Shown: positions 27,207-35,567 of the stretch, in pieces
Layout of the letters: every line of letters begins with the position of its first letter
Position numbering within the stretch: the first letter of the stretch is position 1
DNA from: Sphaerochaeta sp.
GTDB lineage: Bacteria > Spirochaetota > Spirochaetia > Sphaerochaetales > Sphaerochaetaceae
Direction of reading: 5' to 3'
Assembly (NCBI GenBank): GCA_028699215.1
Contig: JAQVVB010000002.1
Span: forward strand, 1 to 39,355
Length of the DNA stretch: 39,355 nucleotides
The notes under the pieces: model-generated
What the model saw: the letters and a program-made list of their open reading frames with translations, nothing else
Database searches by the model: none
What the model was told of the DNA's origin: nothing
Program-made: the position numbers and the translations under genes

Positions 27207-30200
27207 CTACTCTTCTACATACCCAAGCAAATAGCTGTAGGATGTGAAGACTTCTTCTATCAGGGCAGCAACTTCATCGGTTATGCCCTCTTCATCTCCA
27301 ACCAAAATTCCATCCCCATCCATCGAACAATTGTAGATTTTTCCGTCAAGACGAACGAGAATCTCATCCCCTTCGACATAGAAACCACTGTTTTCGGAGT
27401 TCTTGAAATCATCAGGTCTGCTGAAGAGCGTGAACTTCTTGCGATAAGGACCACCATCATACGGACAGAAAGTCTCACAGTTGCCACATTCATTACAGTA
27501 AGCATCGAGGTGCAAAATCTGGAATGGATCGGAAAATACTCCGGTGTTACGGACATCGATTGCAACATTGGCACGGTTAGGACATACATCCACGCACTTA
27601 TTGCAGAGATACGAACACTCGAGACAACGCTTGGCTTCTGTTTCAGCAAACTTCTTATCACCGACCTCTTTGGAGGAGAGGATCTTGCTCTTCTTCAAAG
27701 CAATCTCTGCAAAGTAGTCATTTTCATCAGAGGTCATTTGTTCGCGTTCTTCATCGGTAAGGTCGTCATCGTCTTCGAAATCTTCCTCATCCTCACAATC
27801 ACACTCATCGCCACAATCACATTCATGGTCGTGGTCATGACCGCAACTACAATCGTGTTCATGCTCGTCTTCAACCTCAGGTCCAAGAACCTTGTCGATG
27901 GCTGCCTCAACTGCAACGCGTGCACTGGCTATACAACGCACAACCGTGGATGGACCACTTTGCACATCACCAATGGCGTAGACATTCTCAACTTCCGTCT
28001 CTTTGGTCTCTTTGTTGGTCTTCGGCCAATGTTTTTCATTGACAGGTACACCATACCAAGTGAGCTTTTCGGAATCTGCGTGTTCACCGATAGCGGTGAT
28101 CATGGAATCAGCGACCAAAGTGAAGGTCTCATCAGTTGCAACTGGACGACAACGACCAGAAGCATCCTTTTCTCCAAGCACCATTTTGCGGACAACCAAT
28201 TGGTTTGCTTCACAAGATTCGGGATTGGCAAGGAACATGAACTCTACGTTCTCTTTCTTAGCAAGGCCGTACTCTTCAAGGTCTGCAGGCATTTCTGCTT
28301 CAGTCCTTCTATATACGACAGTTACTTTTTCAACACCGGGAACCCTCAAGGCGGCACGGGCGCTGTCCATGGCAGTATTACCACCACCTACGACTACAAC
28401 CTGCTTGCCCAATTTCACAGAAGAAGGATCCTTTCGGTACGAACCAAGGAAAGAAAGGGATTCCATAATGTTGGAACGATCGCCTGCAAGAGGAATCTCA
28501 TTGTCGACTTCACTACCAATGGCATAGAAGATGTACGTATACCCCGCGTCTTTAAGAGCTTTGATAGTCATTTCATCACCCTTCACTCCAAAGTGGAAAT
28601 CCACACCATGGGCTTTGATGAATTCCACATCGCTTTCGATGGCTTCGACAGGAAGGCGGAAACCAGGAATGACATGACGGACCACACCACCAGCGCTCTC
28701 TTCCCGTTCAAAGACTGTGGTATCGAAACCACTTCTTGCAAGGAAATATGCAGCAGAAAGTCCTGCAGGACCAGCACCAACGACAGCTGCTTTGATTTCG
28801 CTCTTGTCAGTAGGACCTTCCCAGGTTTTCTTGTACTCTTCAAATCCATTCTCAACGGCGATCTTTTTCATCTCACGAATCTGTACAGCACCTTCATAGT
28901 CCATGCGTGTACAATGCAACTGACACTGGTGGTCGCAGATATGAGCAGTGATGGCAGGAAGTGCATTCTTATCATAGATGAGGGCCAAAGCATCGCTATA
29001 GCGTCCTTCACCTACAAGCTGCACATACTCAGGCACATCCTGATGAATTGGGCAAGCAACCTGACAGGGAGCAACATAACAATCAAAGACAGGAAGTTCT
29101 TCACCAAGCTTAATGGAGTCAGTACCCCTGAATTCCTTGTTGACACTTGCATATTTGCCTTCCCTTGCATCGCTGGAAAGCTGTGCAAGTTTCTCGATGT
29201 CTATCGATGTCATATCCCAAGCCTTACTCTTGTTCAGAATTTCAACCATCTGACCAAGTCTGGTGTATCCACCGGGCTTAAGCATATCGGTAGCAAGCGT
29301 GATCGGTCTGATTCCCGTCTCAAAAAGAGCCTGGACAGTCAGTGCATTTGCACCACCACTGTACGAGATTGGCAATTTTCCACCAAACTCCTTGCTGAGC
29401 AAGGTAGCTACGGTAGTGGAGATAGGAAGCAAAGAACGACCCGACATATACATTTCTGCACCAGGAAGTTGTCCCTGGTCATTGACGGATCCCAGAGTGT
29501 TGGTAAGCTTAACACCAAATCCCCTACCTTCTTTCTTTGCAAGATCAACCAAGCGATGAAGCATGGCTATTGCATCGTTATACTGTAGGTCGTGTTCAAA
29601 ATTTTCACGAGTCAGTCCAATGTACTTGAATCCTAGGTTGTCAAGAATTTCACGTACCTTGTCATAGCCCAACAGTGTCGGATTGAGCTTTACAAAGGTA
29701 TCGATTTTCTTTTCTGTAAGCATGTATGTACAAATGGCCTCGATTTCTTTGGGAGGACATCCGTGCATGGTGCTGATGGTCGTTGAAGGGCTGATGTTTG
29801 CACTGATCTTCGAGGTAAGTCCCTTGAGTTTCTTTTCAAGTCCTTCCCATGCAGAGCCATCAAACAGGCCTTCTTCCAACATTGCATCCAATTCGGCAAG
29901 ATACTCTTTGAAACGAGCATCCTTATTGGCATCAATCATTGAGTCGATGAACTGTTGCATCTTCTCGGTCTTGATACCTTCCAGGTTGTACCCAACAGAC
30001 ATATTGAAGATGAAGGATGGCTTTTCAAACGCACCTTTATGCTGCAATGCCTCAAGTACATGGAGAATGATCCAAGCCTTCGCATACTCATCCCAAGCCT
30101 TGGAAAGGGTATACTCAGTGGACCATTCTACGTTGTAGGCTTCATCCCTTGCATCAATGCAGGGTTTCTCAATCTCAAGGGTATCCATGACCTGGACGGT

Positions 30201-30449
30201 CTTCAATTCCATGAATCGTCCACCGGTAAGATAACTTGCCACGATGTTTTGGGCCAGTTGTGTGTGAGGACCGGCTGCGGGACCGCAGGGGGTCGAACAA
30301 CTCTGACCAAACACCTTTACGCTGTTTTTGCCTTTGTCCTGATAGAACTGTTCTTCGGCAATTCCAAAAATTGAATGATGGTTACGATATTCTCCAACAA
30401 TACGACTGATAAGTTCCGAGAAGGGAACTGGGCGCATGACGTCTCCCAT
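27207..30449 (-). CDS. ygfK: YgfK-type flavin/Fe-S oxidoreductase (annotated elsewhere as putative selenate reductase subunit)
   Basis: MRPVPFSELISRIVGEY; CQVACPIHQDVPEY; GAGPAGLSAAYFLARSGFDTTVFEREESAGG; VVVVGGGNTAMDSARAAL; CLECSYLCNKCVDVCP, CNECGNCETFCP. Start at 30449 (GGAG RBS). Confidence 0.93.
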   Translation of the reverse strand: MGDVMRPVPFSELISRIVGEYRNHHSIFGIAEEQFYQDKGKNSVKVFGQSCSTPCGPAAGPHTQLAQNIVASYLTGGRFMELKTVQVMDTLEIEKPCIDARDEAYNVEWSTEYTLSKAWDEYAKAWIILHVLEALQHKGAFEKPSFIFNMSVGYNLEGIKTEKMQQFIDSMIDANKDARFKEYLAELDAMLEEGLFDGSAWEGLEKKLKGLTSKISANISPSTTISTMHGCPPKEIEAICTYMLTEKKIDTFVKLNPTLLGYDKVREILDNLGFKYIGLTRENFEHDLQYNDAIAMLHRLVDLAKKEGRGFGVKLTNTLGSVNDQGQLPGAEMYMSGRSLLPISTTVATLLSKEFGGKLPISYSGGANALTVQALFETGIRPITLATDMLKPGGYTRLGQMVEILNKSKAWDMTSIDIEKLAQLSSDAREGKYASVNKEFRGTDSIKLGEELPVFDCYVAPCQVACPIHQDVPEYVQLVGEGRYSDALALIYDKNALPAITAHICDHQCQLHCTRMDYEGAVQIREMKKIAVENGFEEYKKTWEGPTDKSEIKAAVVGAGPAGLSAAYFLARSGFDTTVFEREESAGGVVRHVIPGFRLPVEAIESDVEFIKAHGVDFHFGVKGDEMTIKALKDAGYTYIFYAIGSEVDNEIPLAGDRSNIMESLSFLGSYRKDPSSVKLGKQVVVVGGGNTAMDSARAALRVPGVEKVTVVYRRTEAEMPADLEEYGLAKKENVEFMFLANPESCEANQLVVRKMVLGEKDASGRCRPVATDETFTLVADSMITAIGEHADSEKLTWYGVPVNEKHWPKTNKETKETEVENVYAIGDVQSGPSTVVRCIASARVAVEAAIDKVLGPEVEDEHEHDCSCGHDHDHECDCGDECDCEDEEDFEDDDDLTDEEREQMTSDENDYFAEIALKKSKILSSKEVGDKKFAETEAKRCLECSYLCNKCVDVCPNRANVAIDVRNTGVFSDPFQILHLDAYCNECGNCETFCPYDGGPYRKKFTLFSRPDDFKNSENSGFYVEGDEILVRLDGKIYNCSMDGDGILVGDEEGITDEVAALIEEVFTSYSYLLGYVEE

Positions 30450-30524
30450 ACTCACTCCTTCGATTAAAGGTGTCGTCAGGCACTAAGGCCCAACACTGTT
30501 CTATTCTAATGCAGATTGAAGAGA

Positions 30525-30530
30525 AGTCAA
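30525..30530 (-). promoter_or_regulatory. -35 hexamer of putative ygfK-ssnA-ygeY promoter (TTGACT-N16-TAGAAT)
   Basis: Minus strand TTGACTtctcttcaatctgcatTAGAAT, both hexamers 5/6 to consensus. Confidence 0.6.
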
Positions 30531-30538
30531 TCGTTTTT

Positions 30539-30554
30539 GCAACATTTCGCAACA
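30539..30554 (+). promoter_or_regulatory. direct repeat GCAACA-N4-GCAACA (site C)
   Basis: GCAACATTTCGCAACA, 10-bp period, 8 bp upstream of the ygfK -35 box. Confidence 0.6.
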
Positions 30555-30815
30555 CTTTTTTCTTGCTTGCCCATAATAACCTTTCTCTGACAAGTGTGTT
30601 GCATCCAACATATCCACATAAAAACCAATCCCAAATACATTGCTTTCACCGAGATACCAAGGCAAGGCATAGATACTCCACCCCATGGGAAAGGGAAAAG
30701 CTTTCTCACCTTCTATCTTATTATCATTAAATCGCACTTTACCATAAATTAAAATATATTTACTGCTACTTAACGCAAATTATTTGCAGAAAATCTAACT
30801 TTCACGAATTATCGC

Positions 30816-30843
30816 TTTACAATTTTCATCTTTCTTGTATACT
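30816..30843 (+). promoter_or_regulatory. putative promoter of the PLP enzyme gene
   Basis: TTTACA-N16-TATACT about 47 bp before the ATG at 30890. Confidence 0.55.
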
Positions 30844-30889
30844 TGACTAATCTAAAAAAGCAACCTAGTGTCAGCACGGAGGAAAAGAC

Positions 30890-32356
30890 ATGTTGATTAA
30901 TTTGAATGTGAACCCTGAAGTCAGGGAAAAGAACATTAAACGCTGTAGAGAAAAGGGCATCCTGCTTCCTACTTTCAAACAAATGGTGGATCCTTCCACT
31001 GTATCCGAGGATATCAAGAATAAACTCGCAAAAACTGGTCTTTGGGATGTTGATCCTGTAAACCTCTATAGAGTGACTTGGCACAATGAACCTGTTGAGA
31101 AAGGTGGAAAGTTTGGTGATGTCAACTTCATCGAAGTCCCCCATGAGATCACTGGCGTCAAAGCTAGAATCATCGCTCTTGCAGGAAAATGGTTCCCCAC
31201 CGGTGTCCATAAGGTAGGAGCTACGTATTCTTGTCTGGCCCCTGCACTTGTATCAGGTAACTTCGACTCCGTCGACCAACAGGCTGTATGGCCGTCAACC
31301 GGCAACTACTGCCGTGGTGGAGCATATAACAGCGCTTTACTTGGCTGCCAGTCCATTGCAATTCTTCCCGAAGAAATGAGTCAAGAACGATTCAATTGGT
31401 TGAAGACAGTCGCCGGCGAAATCATCGCCACTCCTGGTTGCGAATCAAACGTAAAAGAAATTTTCGACAAGTGCCATGAATTGGATGCAACTCGCGGAAA
31501 CCACATTGTCATTTTCAATCAGTTCGAACAGTTCGAAAACTACCTTTGGCACTATGTTGTTACTGGTGGAGCAATGATTGAAGTAGCTAAACAGCTTAAC
31601 ATTGCAGATAAAGACGTTCGTGGATATGTATCTGCCACTGGTTCAGGCGGAACACTTGCTGCCGGAGACCATCTCAAGGATGTCTACCCCAATGTAAAGA
31701 TTGGTGCAGCTGAAGCCCTTCAATGCCCGACCTTGCTCCGCAACGGATTCGGTGGACATAGAATTGAAGGTATCGGCGACAAGCATGTGCCTTGGATCCA
31801 CAATGTCAAGAACACTGATATGGTTCTTGCCATCGATGACCAGGATTGCATGGATGTTTATCGCCTCTTCAACGAACCAGCCGGTATCGAATATCTGAAA
31901 AAGATGGGAGTATCTGAACAAGATATCGCCAATCTTTCTCTCTATGGAATCAGCGGTGTAGGCAACTTGCTCGGTGCTATCAAAATGGCCAAGTACTATG
32001 AAATGGATCAAGATGATGTAATATTCACTGTACTTACCGACAGTTCCGAAATGTATACTTCAAGACTTGAAGAGCAGAATAAAGAACAGGGTAATTTCGA
32101 TGAATTTGCAGCTGTCAGAGCTTTGGCTGCCTGCCTTCACCATCAGACCATCGAGAATGCCAAGGAGCTGGGCTACTATGACAGACTTGCCATCCACAAT
32201 CTCAAGTACTACACTTGGGTTGAGCAACAGGGCAAGACCTATGAAGAAATCAATGCACAGTGGTATGATAAGAACTACTGGAAGCAGATTCCTTCTTATG
32301 CAGAGAAAATCGATGAGATGATTGAAGCATTCAACAAGGAAATCCTATCTAAATAG
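30890..32356 (+). CDS. PLP-dependent fold-type-II enzyme (cysteine synthase/threonine dehydratase-like beta-family protein)
   Basis: WFPTGVHKVGATYSCLAPALVSG, WPSTGNYCRGGAYNSALLG, YVSATGSGGTLAAGDHLKDVYPNVKIGAAEALQCPTLL; RBS GGAGGA. Confidence 0.8.
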   Translation: MLINLNVNPEVREKNIKRCREKGILLPTFKQMVDPSTVSEDIKNKLAKTGLWDVDPVNLYRVTWHNEPVEKGGKFGDVNFIEVPHEITGVKARIIALAGKWFPTGVHKVGATYSCLAPALVSGNFDSVDQQAVWPSTGNYCRGGAYNSALLGCQSIAILPEEMSQERFNWLKTVAGEIIATPGCESNVKEIFDKCHELDATRGNHIVIFNQFEQFENYLWHYVVTGGAMIEVAKQLNIADKDVRGYVSATGSGGTLAAGDHLKDVYPNVKIGAAEALQCPTLLRNGFGGHRIEGIGDKHVPWIHNVKNTDMVLAIDDQDCMDVYRLFNEPAGIEYLKKMGVSEQDIANLSLYGISGVGNLLGAIKMAKYYEMDQDDVIFTVLTDSSEMYTSRLEEQNKEQGNFDEFAAVRALAACLHHQTIENAKELGYYDRLAIHNLKYYTWVEQQGKTYEEINAQWYDKNYWKQIPSYAEKIDEMIEAFNKEILSK

Positions 32357-32371
32357 CTTGGATTTTCCATC

Positions 32372-32399
32372 AAATGCCGGGCAGCAGTGTCCGGCATTT
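32372..32399 (+). terminator. intercistronic terminator/attenuator hairpin
   Basis: AAATGCCGG-gcagcagtgt-CCGGCATTT then T, between the two PLP genes. Confidence 0.75.
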
Positions 32400-32415
32400 T
32401 CAGTTTGGAGGAAAT

Positions 32416-33639
32416 ATGCGTTTTACGTATGAATGCTGCGATTGCGGCAAAGTCTTTGAATCGGAAGAGGTACTGTACCAGTGCCCTGAATGTGCAGAAA
32501 AGAATGACGGAAGTTCATTTCCCAAGGGCAATCTGATAGTCAAACTCAACAAAGAAGACTTGGAAGAACTTGCAAAAAGAGAACATGTAACCATGTACGA
32601 CTTCTTCCCCTACACCATTCCAACCCCCGAGGTGTATCCTGTGGGAGGAACCCCCATTGCAAAACCTGCCAGACTTGCAAAAAAGTATGGCTTGAAGAAT
32701 CTTACTTGTAAACTCGACAGTGCCCTGCCTTCAGGTTCCTTCAAGGATCGGGCAAGTCAGCTGATTGCAGCCCAGGCGATTGCACACAAGCAGAACAGAA
32801 TAGCTCTCGCTTCAACAGGTAATGCAGGAGCTGCCATGAGTTGTGCAGGAGCTGCGTATGGTTTGGAGATCATTCTTTTTGTTCCTGCCACCGCCCCCAT
32901 CAACAAATTGATGCAGAGCGTACTCTATGGAGCCACCGTAGTCCCTGTCAAAGGAACCTATGATGATGCTTTCGCCCTTTCCATTGCCTATACGAAGAAG
33001 TTTGGAGGCATCAACCGCAACACCGCTTACAATCCGATGACGATTGAAGGCAAGAAGAGCATCTCCATTGAATTGTTTGAACAAATGGGAAGAAAAGCTC
33101 CCGATGTAGTATATGTCCCCGTGGGAGACGGCTGCATTTATGCAGGTGTGTTCAAGGGCTTCTACGACCTCAAGGAAGCTGGCCTCATCAATAAGATGCC
33201 CCATATCATTTGCGTACAAAGCAAGCAGAGCAATGCGATCAGCAAAGCCTGGGAAACCGGAGATTTCAGTTGCATCGATGCTGCCACCACCCGTGCCGAC
33301 AGCATTAGTGTGGAAAGTCCGGCAAATGGACGTATGGCGGTGCGATACATCAATGAATGCGATGGTTGGGCAACGCAAGTAGATGACAGTGAAATTCTTG
33401 AAGCCCAACTTGAACTGACCAGAGAAGCTGGTATTTTCGTAGAACCTGCAGCTGCTTGTGCTTGGGCAGGCGTAAAGAAAGACAACAAGATGCTCATCGA
33501 GAAGTTTGGAGAGGATGTCAGTGTATGTACGCTGCTCACTGGTACAGGATTCAAGGATATGGCGGTCTTCACCGGTCGCGTTTCCATTCCTGAAGCCATA
33601 GAGAACAGTACTGAAGCTGTAATCAAACGATTCGAGTAG
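32416..33639 (+). CDS. threonine synthase-like PLP enzyme with N-terminal zinc-ribbon
   Basis: CCDCGKVF...YQCPECAEK; LDSALPSGSFKDRASQLIAAQAIAHKQNRIALASTGNAGAAMS; start MRFTYECC with GGAGG RBS. Confidence 0.85.
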   Translation: MRFTYECCDCGKVFESEEVLYQCPECAEKNDGSSFPKGNLIVKLNKEDLEELAKREHVTMYDFFPYTIPTPEVYPVGGTPIAKPARLAKKYGLKNLTCKLDSALPSGSFKDRASQLIAAQAIAHKQNRIALASTGNAGAAMSCAGAAYGLEIILFVPATAPINKLMQSVLYGATVVPVKGTYDDAFALSIAYTKKFGGINRNTAYNPMTIEGKKSISIELFEQMGRKAPDVVYVPVGDGCIYAGVFKGFYDLKEAGLINKMPHIICVQSKQSNAISKAWETGDFSCIDAATTRADSISVESPANGRMAVRYINECDGWATQVDDSEILEAQLELTREAGIFVEPAAACAWAGVKKDNKMLIEKFGEDVSVCTLLTGTGFKDMAVFTGRVSIPEAIENSTEAVIKRFE

Positions 33640-33660
33640 ATCATTGATGGTGAAGAGAAG

Positions 33661-33690
33661 AAGCAAGCAGGCCGATTGGTCTGCTTGTTT
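33661..33690 (+). terminator. terminator after threonine synthase-like gene
   Basis: GCAAGCAG-gccgattggt-CTGCTTGT followed by a T-rich tract. Confidence 0.65.
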
Positions 33691-33723
33691 CATTTTTCCC
33701 TTACCACTCAAGGTTGAATCTCT

Positions 33724-34989
33724 TCACTTCCCAAGCTGCCTGATCCTCTTATCCACTTGTTTTCTCATTGTGGTGAAGAGAGGTTCTTTCATGGGTGAAG
33801 CAGGTAACAAAGCAACTGCTTCAAACGCCTTGACAATTGCAGAAACCATCGAGTCCAACAATGTTTCCATATAGTGTTTACCGATTCCCACCTCTTTTCC
33901 AAACCTAAGAAAATGTTCTTTTCTGATGTGTTCAATACGATATTCTCCACCGATCTTCATGGATAGGTTTGATGACAGATCCTCATACGCCATGGTAGAA
34001 ACCAAGTCATAGGATGGGGACAAGAGAGACGACCCTTGGTCAGGATAGAGGAAAGAAATATTCTTCCCATGTGCGTCACAGTTTCCGATGAGAAAACAAA
34101 AAACCGCGAGATCCAGCAATTCACGCACATCGATAATTGGTGCAGAAGAAATGTCTTGCACCAAAGAAACAATTTCACGGAATCCAGGACCGCCATCCGC
34201 TTCATATTTACAGTCCGGCATAATTCCAAGCGCCTGGCAGGCATCTTCTTGTTGGATACGTTCTATACAAGGAGGATCCAAGGAGCGTATTTTCCTGTCA
34301 TACCGCTCTATTATGAAGACGGGAGTGCTTTCCAGCATCATCAACTCAGTGGAAGGTACCGAAAGCCCACACAGAGAAGCAACCTGCATACACAAATACT
34401 CATTCACAGCAAGGTCAGGAAATGGATGTCTTGAGGGTTTCAGAATATGGGTGGAAGGCGCCCCTGAAAGGGGAATATACCAAACACCATTGAAACGAGC
34501 CAATGGAATCTTCTGTTGTGCACCCGCCAAGGATACTCTTGCATCTGAAACTCCGACAAGAAGTGGCCGTTTGTCCATCCGCTTAATCAAAGCAGCAAGT
34601 TCGCTATCTTCAATCCTCCGGTATTGGGTTGTAAAAGGTAAAGGAATGAAGCTTTCCAAGTTTTCCTTATATTCTTTTTCATTGACCAAAGTCACAGATC
34701 CTGCACACTCTTTGCCCAAAGCCTCCAGCAATTTCAAAGAGCTCGATTCCGATACATGAAGGAATTCGGAAATCTTCCTTTTCAATTCACCGTCAGGAAG
34801 AAGACCTGAGAAAAAAGGGAGACAGGCCTTTGAGGAGAACTCTTGCCTCTGCAGTGGAAGAGAGTGCGACAGGGGTTTTGCATCAGGAGTGTCCAGATAC
34901 TTGTAATCATAGCGAAAGGTTACCCCTCGATCCACCGTACCGCACAGAAGACCAATCCTGTTTCCTTTTTGACTGACTACAAGATTCAT
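33724..34989 (-). CDS. hipA: HipA-family serine/threonine kinase toxin
   Basis: LAGAQQKIPLARFNGVWYIP, HILKPSR, NEYLCMQVASLCGL, LIGNCDAHGKNISFLY, LSPSYDLVSTMAY are HipA motifs. Confidence 0.92.
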   Translation of the reverse strand: MNLVVSQKGNRIGLLCGTVDRGVTFRYDYKYLDTPDAKPLSHSLPLQRQEFSSKACLPFFSGLLPDGELKRKISEFLHVSESSSLKLLEALGKECAGSVTLVNEKEYKENLESFIPLPFTTQYRRIEDSELAALIKRMDKRPLLVGVSDARVSLAGAQQKIPLARFNGVWYIPLSGAPSTHILKPSRHPFPDLAVNEYLCMQVASLCGLSVPSTELMMLESTPVFIIERYDRKIRSLDPPCIERIQQEDACQALGIMPDCKYEADGGPGFREIVSLVQDISSAPIIDVRELLDLAVFCFLIGNCDAHGKNISFLYPDQGSSLLSPSYDLVSTMAYEDLSSNLSMKIGGEYRIEHIRKEHFLRFGKEVGIGKHYMETLLDSMVSAIVKAFEAVALLPASPMKEPLFTTMRKQVDKRIRQLGK

Positions 34990-35201
34990 ATACGTTTCTC
35001 CGCGTTCAGGTCAATTCCCAAACGAGAAAGGACCGTCAACACCTTGCCCAAATGGAGAGACTCTTTGCCATTTTCAAGTTCCGACCAGAAACGTACCCCT
35101 ACTCCACAAAGTCCTGAAGCCTCTTTCTGCGTGAGGCCCAATTCTTTACGACGGGACCGGACGAGTGTGGCAATGTCGATGCTTTCCTTGATATGGTTCA
35201 T
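34986..35201 (-). CDS. hipB: HipB-like HTH antitoxin
   Basis: IATLVRSRRKELGLTQKEASGLCGVGVRFWSELENGKESLHLGKVLTVLSRLGIDL (XRE HTH); 4-bp overlap with hipA; start trimmed to MNHIKES. Confidence 0.9.
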   Translation of the reverse strand: MNHIKESIDIATLVRSRRKELGLTQKEASGLCGVGVRFWSELENGKESLHLGKVLTVLSRLGIDLNAEKRI

Positions 35202-35219
35202 AGTAAGTATCTTAGTATT

Positions 35220-35327
35220 CCCGAACGGGTAAATCAAGCAATCCTTCTAGCTTTTTCGTTACTATTTTCCCGTTCGGGTAAATTTATCATACCATAGCTC
35301 TTTTTCCCTAGTATTTTCCCGTTCGGG
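35220..35327. promoter_or_regulatory. three HipB-type operators (CCCGAACGGG/CCCGTTCGGG) at 35220-35229, 35269-35278, 35318-35327
   Basis: Three near-palindromes spaced exactly 49 bp, immediately upstream of hipB. Confidence 0.8.
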
Positions 35328-35567
35328 ATTTTACAAATTAAAATTTTTCAAATACTTATACTCTCTTGGTTGGATTCTTGGTCACTTAGGGGTTTTCCTT
35401 TCCCATGCAACCAATCCCTTTGATCTGCCTGATGGAAATCGTACAAAAGATATTGCCGAAAAAGCTCTAAGGATAGGAAAACGAGAGGGCTTGTTCCTTT
35501 TCACCTTTGACAAAACTGGTTCATTGCAGTACCTTTTGTCTTGAGATAGTAACGAGAGGTAATTTGC

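Noticed and set aside
26994-29588. 864-aa plus-strand ORF opposite ssnA/ygfK
   Set aside because: Shadow ORF: the minus strand encodes strongly recognisable SsnA and YgfK; the plus-strand translation is low-information and crosses a gene boundary.
35220-35237. HipB start at 35237 as given by the ORF track
   Set aside because: The extended start would translate the first operator; the ATG at 35201 (MNHIKES) is more plausible.
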